A DNA stretch of 64,000 nt from Leucobacter triazinivorans (GTDB lineage: Bacteria; Actinomycetota; Actinomycetes; Actinomycetales; Microbacteriaceae). The translations under genes and the position numbers were made by a program. This document shows, in pieces, positions 35,975-45,299 of this stretch. The DNA lies in contig NZ_CP035806.1 of NCBI RefSeq assembly GCF_004208635.1, forward strand, positions 1,860,001 to 1,924,000, in the 5' to 3' direction. The notes below the pieces were generated by a model. The model had not been told where the DNA came from. It searched no databases and was given only the letters and a program-made list of their open reading frames with translations. Every line of letters begins with the position of its first letter. The first letter of the stretch is position 1.

Positions 35975-36597
35975 GATGGGCTCTGGATGACCTCTCGGAA
36001 TAGGGCGGTGGCGGATGCCAGCGACTCGGTGGTAGTAGCCGACCAAGCGGCGGGGTTCTTGACGAAAGCGAAACGGACGACCGTGGCCGCGAGCATGCGG
36101 AGCGCAGTTGCCGCATCGCGGATGTCCTGCGCCTGCACCGATTCTTCGATCAAAGCTCGCCGGGTGAGCTCCTCGATCAGGATCGGCTCGATGAGTTCGC
36201 CCGCCGTCGTCGAGAAGTGCTTGAGGCGCGCCCGCAGCTCCGGCAGGGTGCGGATGAGCTCGGATCGCCGCTCCCCGAGGCCGTCGTCGGGAACGGCGGT
36301 GCGGATGACCGCCATCGTGAGTCTCACCGCGCGCTCGAACAGGTCTCCGTCGCCGTCGAAGAACGACTCGCTCGCCGGCGCCGGAACGTGCAGCGGTCGC
36401 AACCCGAGCGCAGCGTCCTCCTTGCTCGGGAAGTAGTTGAAGAACGTCCTACTGGACACGCCAGCCTGCGCCGCGATCATGTCGACGGTGGTGGCCGTCC
36501 ACCCGTGTTCGAGGAGGAGGTCGGCGGCCGCATCATGGATGGCCGCCGCGACCTCGAGGCGCTGTCGCTCACGCAGACTCAGAGCAGAATCATTCAC
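35971..36597 (-). CDS. TetR-family repressor of the MFS pump
   Basis: 208 residues. HTH: VAAAIHDAAADLLLEHGWTA, then IAAQAGVSSRTFFNYFPSKE. First gene of the operon with the MFS transporter. The inverted repeat at 36625-36640 lies just upstream, so autorepression with drug-induced release is likely. Confidence 0.92.
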   Translation of the reverse strand: MNDSALSLRERQRLEVAAAIHDAAADLLLEHGWTATTVDMIAAQAGVSSRTFFNYFPSKEDAALGLRPLHVPAPASESFFDGDGDLFERAVRLTMAVIRTAVPDDGLGERRSELIRTLPELRARLKHFSTTAGELIEPILIEELTRRALIEESVQAQDIRDAATALRMLAATVVRFAFVKNPAAWSATTTESLASATALFREVIQSPS

Positions 36598-36624
36598 TCA
36601 TGCATTCTATGCGCCTCCGCAGTA

Positions 36625-36640
36625 TTTGCACAACTGCAAA
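36625..36640. promoter_or_regulatory. Candidate TetR operator
   Basis: TTTGCA-CAAC-TGCAAA, 27 bases upstream of the TetR start on the minus strand; flanking bases extend the symmetry partly. The only palindrome seen in the 117-base gap. Confidence 0.6.
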
Positions 36641-36714
36641 CTAAGGTTTCGGTGCTGCCGCAGCCGCTCGCCATCTCTTCCGGGGAATCGGGTGACGACC
36701 AGCTGCACCTGGGG

Positions 36715-39700
36715 TTAGGCCTGTGCGGCGTGCATCGCGTCCCCGCTGGCGCTCGGCAGGTCCGAACTCGTCGTGACATCCTGCTGCTTCTTCGCCCTGC
36801 GGCGCTCCCGGCCGTCCTCGAAGAGCAGATACAGCACGGGCACGAGCACCAGGGTCAGCAGTGTCGACGAGATGAGTCCGCCGATCACGACGATCGCAAG
36901 GTCCTGGCTGATGAAGCCGCTGGACCCGGTCACGCCGAGCGCCATGGGGATCAGGGCGAAGATCGTGGCGAGCGCGGTCATCAGGATCGGGCGCAGGCGC
37001 TGGCGGGCGCCGTTGAACACGGCGTCGCGCACGCTCTGGCCCTGCTTGCGGTACTGGTTCACGAGGTCGATGAGCACGATCGCGTTCGTGACCACGATGC
37101 CGATGAGCATCAGCATGCCGATCAGGGCCGAGATGCCCAGCGGTTTGCCGGTGATCAGCAGCAGCACGATCGCGCCGGTCGCGGCGAACGGGATCGACAC
37201 GAGCAGGATGAGCGGCTGCGCGAGCGACCGGAAGGTCGCCACGAGCAGCAGGAACACGATCGCGATCGCGATCAGCATCGCGAGCCCGAGCTGCTGGAAC
37301 GACTCCTGCTGCGTTTCCGCCAGCCCGCCGAGTGTCGCGGTCGTGCCGGTAGGCAGGTCCAGGCCGTCGAGTCGCTCCTGCACCTCGGTGGTGACCGCGC
37401 CCAGTTCGCCCTCGGCTGGGGTGAGCGAGATCGTCGCGACGAGATCGCCGTCCTGCCGGGTCACCGAGGTCGCCACGGTGACCTTCTTCACCGATGCGAG
37501 CTCGGTCAGCGGCACCATGCCGGTGGCGGTGGGGATCTGCAGATCCTGGAGCTCGGCGATGGTCGCGGGCGGCGGGGTCGCGTCGAGGAAGATGCGGTAC
37601 TCCTCGTTGTCGATGGTGACCTTGCCGATGCTCTGCGGGGAGAGGATGCTGCCGACCATGCCGAGCAGCTGGATCTCGGTGAAGCCGTGCTCGAGGGCGA
37701 CCGTGCGGTCGACCGTGATCTGGGTGATCGGCTGCGCCGGTGCCAGGTCGCTCGACACCTCGGTGGTGTTCGGCGTGTCTTCGAGCGCCGCGTACACGGC
37801 CTCTGCCGCCCTCGCGAGATCCTCATCGTTGGTACCGGTGACGAGCACGTCGACGGAGCCGCCGAAACCGCCCATCGACGCGGCGTCCGCGAGGCTCACC
37901 TCGCCGGGGCCGTCGAGCTTCGCGAGCCGGTCGCGCACCGTGTCCTGCAGCGCGGACTGATCGGCCTTCGCGTCGGTGTTCACGATGAAGGTGGCCGTGC
38001 CGCCGCCCCCGCCGAGCATCGCGGAGAAGTCGCCCGACCCGCCGCCGCTGGAGCCGGCCATGAGCATGACGTCCTCGACGCCGTCGATGTCGAGGAGGGC
38101 GTCCTCCACGTCGCGGGCGCCGTCGGAGACCGTGTCCAGATCCGACCCGGCGGGGAAGGTCTGGGTGACCATGATCATGTTCTGCCCGGTGTTGCCCAGG
38201 AAGTCGACCTTCAACAGCGGGACCAGGGACACCGTGATGACGAGCAGCAGCACGGAGGAGATGATGGTGATGATCGGGTGCTTCTGCGTGCCGCGCAGGA
38301 TCGGCTTGTAGCCGCGCTGCAACCAGCTCTTGTGCTCCTTCTCCTCGGCGGCCAAGCGCACCGCCTCAACGTCCGTGACGTTCTTCGGAGCACGCAGGAA
38401 CCAGTACGAGAGCACGGGCACGATCGTGAGCGCGACCAGCAGCGAGGAGAGCATCGCGATCGTCACCGTCAACGCGAACGGGGCGAACAGCTCCCCCACC
38501 ATGCCGCCCACGAGCGCGATCGGCAGGAACACCGCCACCGTGGTGAGCGTCGACGACGTGATCGCGCCGGCGACCTCGCGCACGGCGGTGAGGATGGCGT
38601 GCACCTTCTCCTCGCCGTAGGAGAGATGCCGTTTGATGTTCTCGATGACGACGATCGAGTCGTCGACCACGCGGCCGATCGCGATCGTCAGCGCGCCGAG
38701 GGTAAGCATGTTCAGCGAGTGGCCGCCGAGGTTCAGGCCGATGAAGGTGACCAGCACCGACAGCGGGATCGAGATCGCGGTCACGATCGTCGAGCGCAGC
38801 GACAGCAGGAAGACCAGGATCACGACGATCGCGAACAGTAGACCGAGCAGCCCCTCGATCGCGAGATGCTGGATCGACTCCTCGATGAACGGCGCCTGAT
38901 CGAACACGATCGTCAACGACAGGCCGGGCACCTCGTCTTCGAGCTCGGCGATGGCGTCGCCGACGGCGTGGGAGATCGCGACGATGTCGGCGTCCTGGTT
39001 CGCAGTGATCGAGATCGACAGCGCCTCCTCACCGTCCATGCGGGTGAGGGAGGTCTGCGGCTCGGTGACGAGCTCGACCTTGGCGACGTCGCCGATGGTC
39101 ACGACGGTGCCGGGCTGGGTCTGGCTCGCAAGCGGCAAGCCCTTGATGGCGTCGAGGGATGCGACTGCCGTGCCGCCCTGGACCGGCAGAGACGCTCCGT
39201 CGTCGGTGACGCTGCCCAGCGGCAGCGTCATGCCGTTCGCCTCGAGCGCCTGGCTCAGCGCCTGCGGGTTCAGCCCGTTCGCCGCGAGAGCCGCCTGATC
39301 CGGGGTGATCACGACCCGCTCGACCGCTCCTCCCGACACCGCAGCCGACCGCACACCCGAGATCGACTCGAGCTTGGGCACGACCGTGTCCGTGAGCGTG
39401 TTCGACAGGGCGGTGATGTCCTCGTCGGAGCCGGACGCGGTCATGAAGATGACCGGGATGTCAGAGGTGCTCCCCGAGATGAGCTGAGGGTCCGCATCGC
39501 TCGGCAGGCTGCCCGAGATCGAGTTCAGGGCCTGCTCCACCGAGGCGCGGAAATCATCGGCGTCGACGCCATAGGTGTACGCGATCGACACCATCGACAT
39601 GCTCGACGACGACGTCGCCACGACCTGCTCCACATTGTCGAGGTCGGCGATCGCCCGCGAGATCGGCACGCTCACCTGCTCGTCCATCACCTCAGGGCTC

Positions 39701-39864
39701 GCACCCGGAACCGCGGTCACGACCGTGGTCTGCGGCAACGAGAGCGACGGGATCAGCTCCTGTTTGAGCTGCGTCATCGAGAACACGCCGAAACCGGCGA
39801 TCAGGATCGTGATGAGCGCGACCAACGTCCGGTTGGCCAGGCTGAAGCGGGCGAGTCGGAACAA
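36715..39864 (-). CDS. RND-family efflux permease (AcrB/HAE1-like)
   Basis: About 1049 residues in the classic layout: helix 1 (FSLANRTLVALITILIAGFG), a large extracytoplasmic porter domain, helices 2-6 with GRVVDDSIVVIENIKRHL (conserved acidic pair of the proton path), a second porter domain and helices 7-12. The family exports drugs or lipids by proton antiport. A GTG at 39927 is in frame, but it would lie 6 bases from the palindrome at 39933-39951; the TTG at 39864, directly before the first helix, is preferred. No membrane-fusion or outer-membrane partner is present, as usual in actinobacteria. Confidence 0.9.
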   Translation of the reverse strand: MFRLARFSLANRTLVALITILIAGFGVFSMTQLKQELIPSLSLPQTTVVTAVPGASPEVMDEQVSVPISRAIADLDNVEQVVATSSSSMSMVSIAYTYGVDADDFRASVEQALNSISGSLPSDADPQLISGSTSDIPVIFMTASGSDEDITALSNTLTDTVVPKLESISGVRSAAVSGGAVERVVITPDQAALAANGLNPQALSQALEANGMTLPLGSVTDDGASLPVQGGTAVASLDAIKGLPLASQTQPGTVVTIGDVAKVELVTEPQTSLTRMDGEEALSISITANQDADIVAISHAVGDAIAELEDEVPGLSLTIVFDQAPFIEESIQHLAIEGLLGLLFAIVVILVFLLSLRSTIVTAISIPLSVLVTFIGLNLGGHSLNMLTLGALTIAIGRVVDDSIVVIENIKRHLSYGEEKVHAILTAVREVAGAITSSTLTTVAVFLPIALVGGMVGELFAPFALTVTIAMLSSLLVALTIVPVLSYWFLRAPKNVTDVEAVRLAAEEKEHKSWLQRGYKPILRGTQKHPIITIISSVLLLVITVSLVPLLKVDFLGNTGQNMIMVTQTFPAGSDLDTVSDGARDVEDALLDIDGVEDVMLMAGSSGGGSGDFSAMLGGGGGTATFIVNTDAKADQSALQDTVRDRLAKLDGPGEVSLADAASMGGFGGSVDVLVTGTNDEDLARAAEAVYAALEDTPNTTEVSSDLAPAQPITQITVDRTVALEHGFTEIQLLGMVGSILSPQSIGKVTIDNEEYRIFLDATPPPATIAELQDLQIPTATGMVPLTELASVKKVTVATSVTRQDGDLVATISLTPAEGELGAVTTEVQERLDGLDLPTGTTATLGGLAETQQESFQQLGLAMLIAIAIVFLLLVATFRSLAQPLILLVSIPFAATGAIVLLLITGKPLGISALIGMLMLIGIVVTNAIVLIDLVNQYRKQGQSVRDAVFNGARQRLRPILMTALATIFALIPMALGVTGSSGFISQDLAIVVIGGLISSTLLTLVLVPVLYLLFEDGRERRRAKKQQDVTTSSDLPSASGDAMHAAQA

Positions 39865-39932
39865 AAAACACCACCGAACAGTAGAGGGACTCGGGCAGGC
39901 GACGCTCCCGAATATGGTTAGCGCCACGCAAA

Positions 39933-39951
39933 GCTTAGTATAGGACTAAGC
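39933..39951. promoter_or_regulatory. MarR operator between RND pump and MarR gene
   Basis: Seven-base arms GCTTAGT and ACTAAGC with a 5-base spacer (19 bases). It sits in the divergent promoter region, 46 bases before the MarR start, and should let MarR control both genes. Confidence 0.7.
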
Positions 39952-39996
39952 AACTCGATCTGAGTTGCACCTGGGAACGAAAGGTACGTTTGAGGC

Positions 39997-40485
39997 GTGA
40001 AGAGAGATGAAGAGACGGAGCGCAAGACGCTCCTCGCTGAGTTGCTCAGCCTGCAGGCCAGCCTGGAATCCTCATTCGTGCCGGAGCACCTCGAGCCGGT
40101 GCTGTCGCTGCGCCTGACGATGCAGCAGCTCAAGGTGCTGATGATCCTCGTCACCCACTCCGACGGCAGCACGATGCAGGCGCTCGCCAAGACCGTGGGG
40201 GTGTCGCTGGCGACCATGTCGGGGATCGTCGATCGCCTCGAGACGCAGGGCATGGCCGAGCGCAGCCTCGACCCGAACGATCAGCGCGTGCGCCGAGCCA
40301 GCGCCTCCGAGCTGGGACGCCAGACCGTGCAGCGTCTGATGGCCGCAAGACCGGAACTCAGCAGCACCCCGCTCGGCCTGCTCGCGATCGACGACCTCCG
40401 CGCACTCGCCCAGGGCATCCGCGCCCTGGTCCGCGCCGTCGAGAGCAGCCAGAACACCACCGACCACACGACGATGAGCGACTGA
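39997..40485 (+). CDS. MarR-family repressor of the RND pump
   Basis: 162 residues from a GTG. Winged helix: TMQQLKVLMILVTHSDGSTM, then LAKTVGVSLATMSGIVDRLE, AERSLDPNDQRVRRASASEL. It diverges from the RND permease with a palindrome between them, so it is the likely local repressor. Confidence 0.9.
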   Translation: MKRDEETERKTLLAELLSLQASLESSFVPEHLEPVLSLRLTMQQLKVLMILVTHSDGSTMQALAKTVGVSLATMSGIVDRLETQGMAERSLDPNDQRVRRASASELGRQTVQRLMAARPELSSTPLGLLAIDDLRALAQGIRALVRAVESSQNTTDHTTMSD

Positions 40486-40545
40486 CGCTCCGGCCGGCGA
40501 CCCCTGCCGCACTCGCCGGCCGATCTCCACAAGGGAGGCCTGCCG

Positions 40546-41346
40546 ATGAGCAGCAAGAGACCACGACACGCCCGCCCAGAACCGGGCGATGACGACCGGA
40601 TCGCGAGACTCGGAAGCTTCCGCGCCAGTCTCGCCCGCTTCATGCTGAGCTACCAGTTCGGCATCAACGAAATCATGACCAAGGTCAACATCCTCCGAAC
40701 CGAGTTCGAGCACCTCCACGACCACAGCCCGATCGAACACGTCTCGTCCCGCCTCAAAAGCCCCGAGAGCATCCTCGAGAAAGTACAGCGCCACGAGCTG
40801 CCGCTGTCGATCGAAACCATCCAGGAGCAGATTCACGACATCGCAGGCATCCGAATCGTGTGCAGCTTCATCGCGGACGTCTACCTCATCGCCGAGATGC
40901 TCGCCGCCCAACCCGACATCACCGTCATCGAGACCAAGGACTACATCGAGCACCCGAAACCGAACGGCTACAAGAGCCTCCACCTCATCGTGCAAGTGCC
41001 GGTGTTTCTCTCCTCCTCGGTCACCGAAGCGCGTGTCGAGATCCAGATCCGCACCATCGCCATGGACTTCTGGGCCAGCCTCGAGCACAAGATCGACTAC
41101 AAGTTCGACCAAGAGATCCCCGCCGAGCTCCTCAACGAACTCACCGAAGCCGCGGAGCTCGCGAACAACCTCGACCTGAAAATGGAACGCATCCACCGAG
41201 AAGTCCGCGCGCTCCGCCCCCCGAACCCACGCCTGAGGACCCAAACCGACGAAGTCATCCACCCAGAGGCGCTCCTCCTCGGAGCACTGTTCCCGAATGG
41301 CCGAGAGCCAGGGCACGGCGACACGACGGACGAGCCCTCCCGCTAG
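40546..41346 (+). CDS. Small alarmone synthetase-like RelA/SpoT-domain protein
   Basis: 266 residues, the size of stand-alone synthetases such as RelP/RelQ, with no HD hydrolase domain. Recognised: IHDIAGIRIVCSFIADVYLI, then TKDYIEHPKPNGYKSLHLIV (nucleotide-binding segment) and EIQIRTIAMDFWASLEHKID (catalytic Glu region). It should transfer pyrophosphate from ATP to GTP/GDP to give (p)ppGpp. The ATG has AAGGGAGG at about 40530. It is mobile-element cargo following a MarR gene. A synthetase without a hydrolase on the element could slow growth or act as a toxin. Confidence 0.85.
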   Translation: MSSKRPRHARPEPGDDDRIARLGSFRASLARFMLSYQFGINEIMTKVNILRTEFEHLHDHSPIEHVSSRLKSPESILEKVQRHELPLSIETIQEQIHDIAGIRIVCSFIADVYLIAEMLAAQPDITVIETKDYIEHPKPNGYKSLHLIVQVPVFLSSSVTEARVEIQIRTIAMDFWASLEHKIDYKFDQEIPAELLNELTEAAELANNLDLKMERIHREVRALRPPNPRLRTQTDEVIHPEALLLGALFPNGREPGHGDTTDEPSR

Positions 41347-41803
41347 CACGGGCGCCCGCTGACGGGCCGGATACTCGTACGACTATTCTCCCGTCGACGG
41401 TGCCAGCTGCGAGGGACAACCCGACCTGCACGACCTGTTTAGTCTCGAACAGTCAACAGGAGTCGTCACAACGTGAGGCTCCCGTGCTGACGTGGAACAG
41501 ACCTGACCCGTCGCCCGGTGACCAGTGCGCATGCTTGGCGACCCCAGCCAGGGGCTGCGTCGGTCGCATCGAGCCGGTGTCCCGTCTCACACGGAACCTT
41601 CTCGTCGTAGTGCGCCTCGATGACAGCGAGATGCCGAGAGCTTCAGGACAACCGGCGCCCACGTGACTGAGCCCGCCGCGTCCGAACCGCTGATCGACCT
41701 CGGCCTTAACCGCCGATCACCTCGTACTTCTATTCCGAATGAACGTATGCTACCGTGGTAGATACGTCAGTTTCTGTCGTAGAAACATCAGGTGGTGATC
41801 CTC
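41347..41803. other. Non-coding region before the relaxase gene, oriT candidate region
   Basis: 457 bases without a credible gene, directly upstream of a MobF relaxase. It has locally lower GC around 41725-41790 and the strong inverted repeat at 41743-41767. Relaxases of this class usually act at an oriT close to their own gene. Confidence 0.5.
41743..41767. promoter_or_regulatory. 25-bp inverted repeat before the relaxase (operator or oriT element)
   Basis: ACGTAT-G-CTACC / GGTAG-ATACGT around a GT centre: 11 paired bases per arm with one extra base in the left arm. A second small repeat (TTTCT/AGAAA) follows. Position fits a relaxase-autoregulation operator or the nic-proximal hairpin of oriT. 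Confidence 0.55.
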
Positions 41804-44800
41804 ATGCATGGCGGCGTGATCCTGTTCCGGGGAACCGGAGCCGACGCGCGCCGTTATGTCGAGGCCGATCGTTCCCGTGCCGATGACTATTACCTCGGCG
41901 CGGATGCGTCTGTGGCGGCGTTCACCGCGCTCGATAGCGCCGGGAACGTGACTGCTGCGCTCGGGCTTGACCCGGAGGCGTATGCGGCGTGGGTGGATTG
42001 GGTGAACCCGGTCACGGGCGAGTCGATGGGCACGCCCCGTCTACCGGGTGTCGGGAAACAGGGGTCGCCGCGGTTCGCGGAGATGGTGGTGAATGCCCCG
42101 AAGTCGCTCTCGATCGCCGCAGCGCTCCACCCGGAGGTCTCCGATGTTCTCGACCGGGCGCAGCAGGACGCGGTAGCGGAGATTCAGGCGTGGCTCGCCG
42201 AGCACTCCGTGACCCGTGTCGGGCCGCGCGGCAAGCAGGAGGTGGTGCCCGTCCAGCAGTTGCAGACGGTGGCGGTGTCGCACCGCACGTCGCGGGCGGG
42301 TGATCCGCACCGGCATATCCACTTTCAGGTCGGTACCCGCGTGTGGGCGGCTGGGAAGTGGCGGGCGCTGGATACGGCGGCGTTGTTCCGGCAGCAGAGC
42401 GCGATCCGCGCGCTCGGTACCGCCGTGATCGCCGCGCATCCTGAGCTTACGGAGGTGCTGGATCGGCACGGTTTGACCCTTGATCCGGTATCGGGCGAGG
42501 TGGTCGAGCTCGAGCGGTTCAACGGTGTGATGAGCAAGCGCGGCGAGCAGGTGCGCAAGCACTTAGAACGCTTCGAGGCGGAGTGGGAGGCGGCGCATCC
42601 GGGCGAGACTGTGGGGCCGGTCGTCTCGGCCCGGCTCGCGGCGCAAGCGTGGGCGTATGAGCGGCCTGCGAAGAAGCCCACCACCCTGCGCGAAGAACAG
42701 GCGTGGGTGACGGAGTTGCGCGAGGCCGGCTACGACCCGGCCACGTTGCGCCGGCCCGTGCGCCGTGCGCCGGCGTCGCTGGACGACCTCTCCGTGCAGA
42801 CCGTTGCAAGCCGTGCGCTGGATCGGTGCACCGCAGGTAGTTCGGCGTGGACGCGGCACACGGTGCAGGAGCACGCGACGCGGATCATGACCGAGTACGG
42901 CGTGCAAGCGGCCCCTGACGAGGTGCGCGAGTTCGTGCGCATTGCAACGGCGTTGGCGATGGAGGATTGCTTCTCGCTTCTCCCGCCCGGCGCAGCGGCG
43001 CCGGAGCATGTGGCGCACCTCACGAGCCTGCGCGTGGTGCAGGCTGAGACGGAACTGCGCGACCTCCTGACCGCACGAGTACCGAAGCGGGAGCCAAAGC
43101 ACCCCGACGTGCGCGACGCGGCAACAGCGCGGGGCCTGGACGCCGGGCAGGAGCGCGCCGCCGCCGCAGTCGCATCGCGCGATCCGCTCGTGATCGTGGA
43201 GGGTGCAGCGGGTGCGGGCAAGACCACGATGCTCGGTGTCGCTATCGAGGTCGCGGCGCAGCATGGCCGGGTGTCGCGGGTGGTTGCGCCGACGTTGCGC
43301 GCCGCGCAGGTCGCACGCGACGAACTCGACGTGCCCGCGAGCAGTGTTGCGGCGCTCGTGCACGCGCACGGGTGGCGCTGGAACAGTGACGGCGTATGGA
43401 TGCGCCTCGCACCCGGCGACACCGACCCCGAGACGGGCCGCACCTACCGCGGCCCGTCCGAGGACGCGCGGCTGGCGCAGGGTGAGCGGGTGATCGTGGA
43501 CGAGGCCGGGATGCTCGACCAGGACACCGCAATCGCCCTCCTGACCGTCACCGCCGAGGCGGGCGCGACGGTCGCACTGGTCGGGGATCGCGCCCAGCTC
43601 GCCGCGGTCGGTCGTGGCGGCGTGCTCGATGTGGCCGCGCAGTTCCGGGGTCACACGTTCGATATGGCCGAGGTGCACCGCTTCACCGACCCCGCCTACG
43701 CCGAGGTCACGCTACGGATGCGCGACGGTAGAAACCCCGGCGAAGTGTTTGACCAGCTCGCCGGGCTCGGTCTCATCCGTCTGCACGAGAGCGGAGACGA
43801 GGCGCGCGAGCATATTGCCCAGGAGCGGCAGGACGGCGAAGCGGTCACTGTCAGCACGAACGATGAGGCCCGCACCCTCAACGCCCGCATCCGCGAGGAA
43901 CGAGTCTCCCACGGACTCGTCGACGCCCGAACCGTTTACGGCAGCGACGGCCTGCCTATCGGAGCGGGGGATGTGATTCAGACGCGGAAGAACAACTCCG
44001 ATGTGGGCGTGGCGAATCGGCAGCAATGGGTCGTGCAGCACGTCGAGGACGACGGCGCTGTCTCTGTGCGCGAGGCGGGGAGCGGGCGGAAGCGGCAGCG
44101 CACAGTCAGACTCCCCGCAGACTATGTGGCCGAGCACGCGCACCTGTCGTATGCGGCGACCGCCTACGGGGTGCAGGGCGCGACCGTGCCCGCATCGCAC
44201 ACGCTCCTCACCGACGCGACCAGCGCCGCAGGCGTGTACGTCGGCATGACCCGCGGGCGAGAGTCGAACGTGCTGCACATCGTTGCCGAGAACGAGGCCG
44301 ATGCCAGGGCGCAGTTCATCGAGGCGATGGAGCGCGACCGCGCCGACCGCGGACTTGCCGACGCCACCCGCCGTGCTGTCGAAGAAGTGGCCGGGCTGGT
44401 CGAGAACGGCCCCGTGCGGTTCGTGAACGACGAGATCGCGGCGCTCGACAAGCGTGCAGCAACGGCTGAGGCGCAGGCCGCACGCTGGCAACAGGTCAGC
44501 ACCGCCCTTGCCGACCTCACCGACCGTGAGGCCGAGGTACGGGAGAGGGCGCGAGCGGCCGAGCAGACCGCACAGCAACGGGCCGAGCAGGTGCGCGCCG
44601 AGGTCGCCGCGCCGGTCGTCTCCGCGGCGAGAGGGGCACTCGCCGACTGGCAGCAGGCCGACGCTGCTGAACAGGAAGCCAGCGAGCAGGTGCGGGCGTC
44701 GTCGTGGTTCGGGAAGCGCCGCGCCCGCGACGAGCACGAGAACGCTCAAGCGCGCACCGCCGAAGCGCGCCAGCAGGTGACAATTGAGTGGGGCGAGCCG

Positions 44801-45253
44801 TCGAGGTTGAACGAACGCGCCGATGCGTGGGTGGAGCGAGTCACCCGGCCCCGAATCGAGAACGACCCGCGCGTGATCGACGCCAAGCAGGAACACCAGG
44901 CGGCACGCAACGCCCTGCTAAACCGGCCAGAGCGAGCGCAGACCGAACGACTCGTCGCGTTCGCGCGAGTGTTCGGCGCGGAGACCGTGATCCGCAATCA
45001 GCAGGCGTACCTCACCACCAACCCCGCGCAACAGGCCGCACGAGCCAGGAAGACTGCGAGGCAAGCACGGGAGGAAGCCGAGCTGCTGCGCTCGCTCACC
45101 CCGGCCGAAGCCGCAGAGAGGATCGAGCAGACCCGCGCAGAAGAAGCTGCCCGCAACGCCTGGCGAGCCGAGCGAGAGCGCGCCTTGTCGCGCGACTATG
45201 AGCAGCACCACCGAAGCGCGCTCCGGCGCGACGGCCCGGCACGCGGCCTATGA
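41804..45253 (+). CDS. MobF-family relaxase-helicase (TrwC/TraA type)
   Basis: 1149 residues from the ATG at 41804 (MHGGVILFRGTG); GTGs at 41792/41795 are possible. The relaxase domain (1 to about 300) holds candidate nicking tyrosines (RRYVEAD, DDYYLG) and the metal triad HRHIHF (about 167). An SF1 helicase follows with Walker A GAAGAGKTT (about 464), Walker B IVDEAGMLD (about 564) and later TRGRESNVLH. The last ~300 residues are charged coiled coil. It would nick at oriT and unwind the strand for conjugation. No coupling protein or secretion genes are on the element. Confidence 0.93.
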   Translation: MHGGVILFRGTGADARRYVEADRSRADDYYLGADASVAAFTALDSAGNVTAALGLDPEAYAAWVDWVNPVTGESMGTPRLPGVGKQGSPRFAEMVVNAPKSLSIAAALHPEVSDVLDRAQQDAVAEIQAWLAEHSVTRVGPRGKQEVVPVQQLQTVAVSHRTSRAGDPHRHIHFQVGTRVWAAGKWRALDTAALFRQQSAIRALGTAVIAAHPELTEVLDRHGLTLDPVSGEVVELERFNGVMSKRGEQVRKHLERFEAEWEAAHPGETVGPVVSARLAAQAWAYERPAKKPTTLREEQAWVTELREAGYDPATLRRPVRRAPASLDDLSVQTVASRALDRCTAGSSAWTRHTVQEHATRIMTEYGVQAAPDEVREFVRIATALAMEDCFSLLPPGAAAPEHVAHLTSLRVVQAETELRDLLTARVPKREPKHPDVRDAATARGLDAGQERAAAAVASRDPLVIVEGAAGAGKTTMLGVAIEVAAQHGRVSRVVAPTLRAAQVARDELDVPASSVAALVHAHGWRWNSDGVWMRLAPGDTDPETGRTYRGPSEDARLAQGERVIVDEAGMLDQDTAIALLTVTAEAGATVALVGDRAQLAAVGRGGVLDVAAQFRGHTFDMAEVHRFTDPAYAEVTLRMRDGRNPGEVFDQLAGLGLIRLHESGDEAREHIAQERQDGEAVTVSTNDEARTLNARIREERVSHGLVDARTVYGSDGLPIGAGDVIQTRKNNSDVGVANRQQWVVQHVEDDGAVSVREAGSGRKRQRTVRLPADYVAEHAHLSYAATAYGVQGATVPASHTLLTDATSAAGVYVGMTRGRESNVLHIVAENEADARAQFIEAMERDRADRGLADATRRAVEEVAGLVENGPVRFVNDEIAALDKRAATAEAQAARWQQVSTALADLTDREAEVRERARAAEQTAQQRAEQVRAEVAAPVVSAARGALADWQQADAAEQEASEQVRASSWFGKRRARDEHENAQARTAEARQQVTIEWGEPSRLNERADAWVERVTRPRIENDPRVIDAKQEHQAARNALLNRPERAQTERLVAFARVFGAETVIRNQQAYLTTNPAQQAARARKTARQAREEAELLRSLTPAEAAERIEQTRAEEAARNAWRAERERALSRDYEQHHRSALRRDGPARGL

Positions 45254-45299
45254 CCCGGCGCGGTCGGCTGCCGCGGGCACATCGCGCCCTTGCCCCCGG

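Noticed and set aside
34259..38841. Long plus-strand frames opposite the MFS, TetR and RND genes (over 700 and 870 codons).
   Set aside because: Composition is Arg/His/Asp-rich without any family motif. They are antisense shadows of high-GC genes that have clear domains on the other strand.
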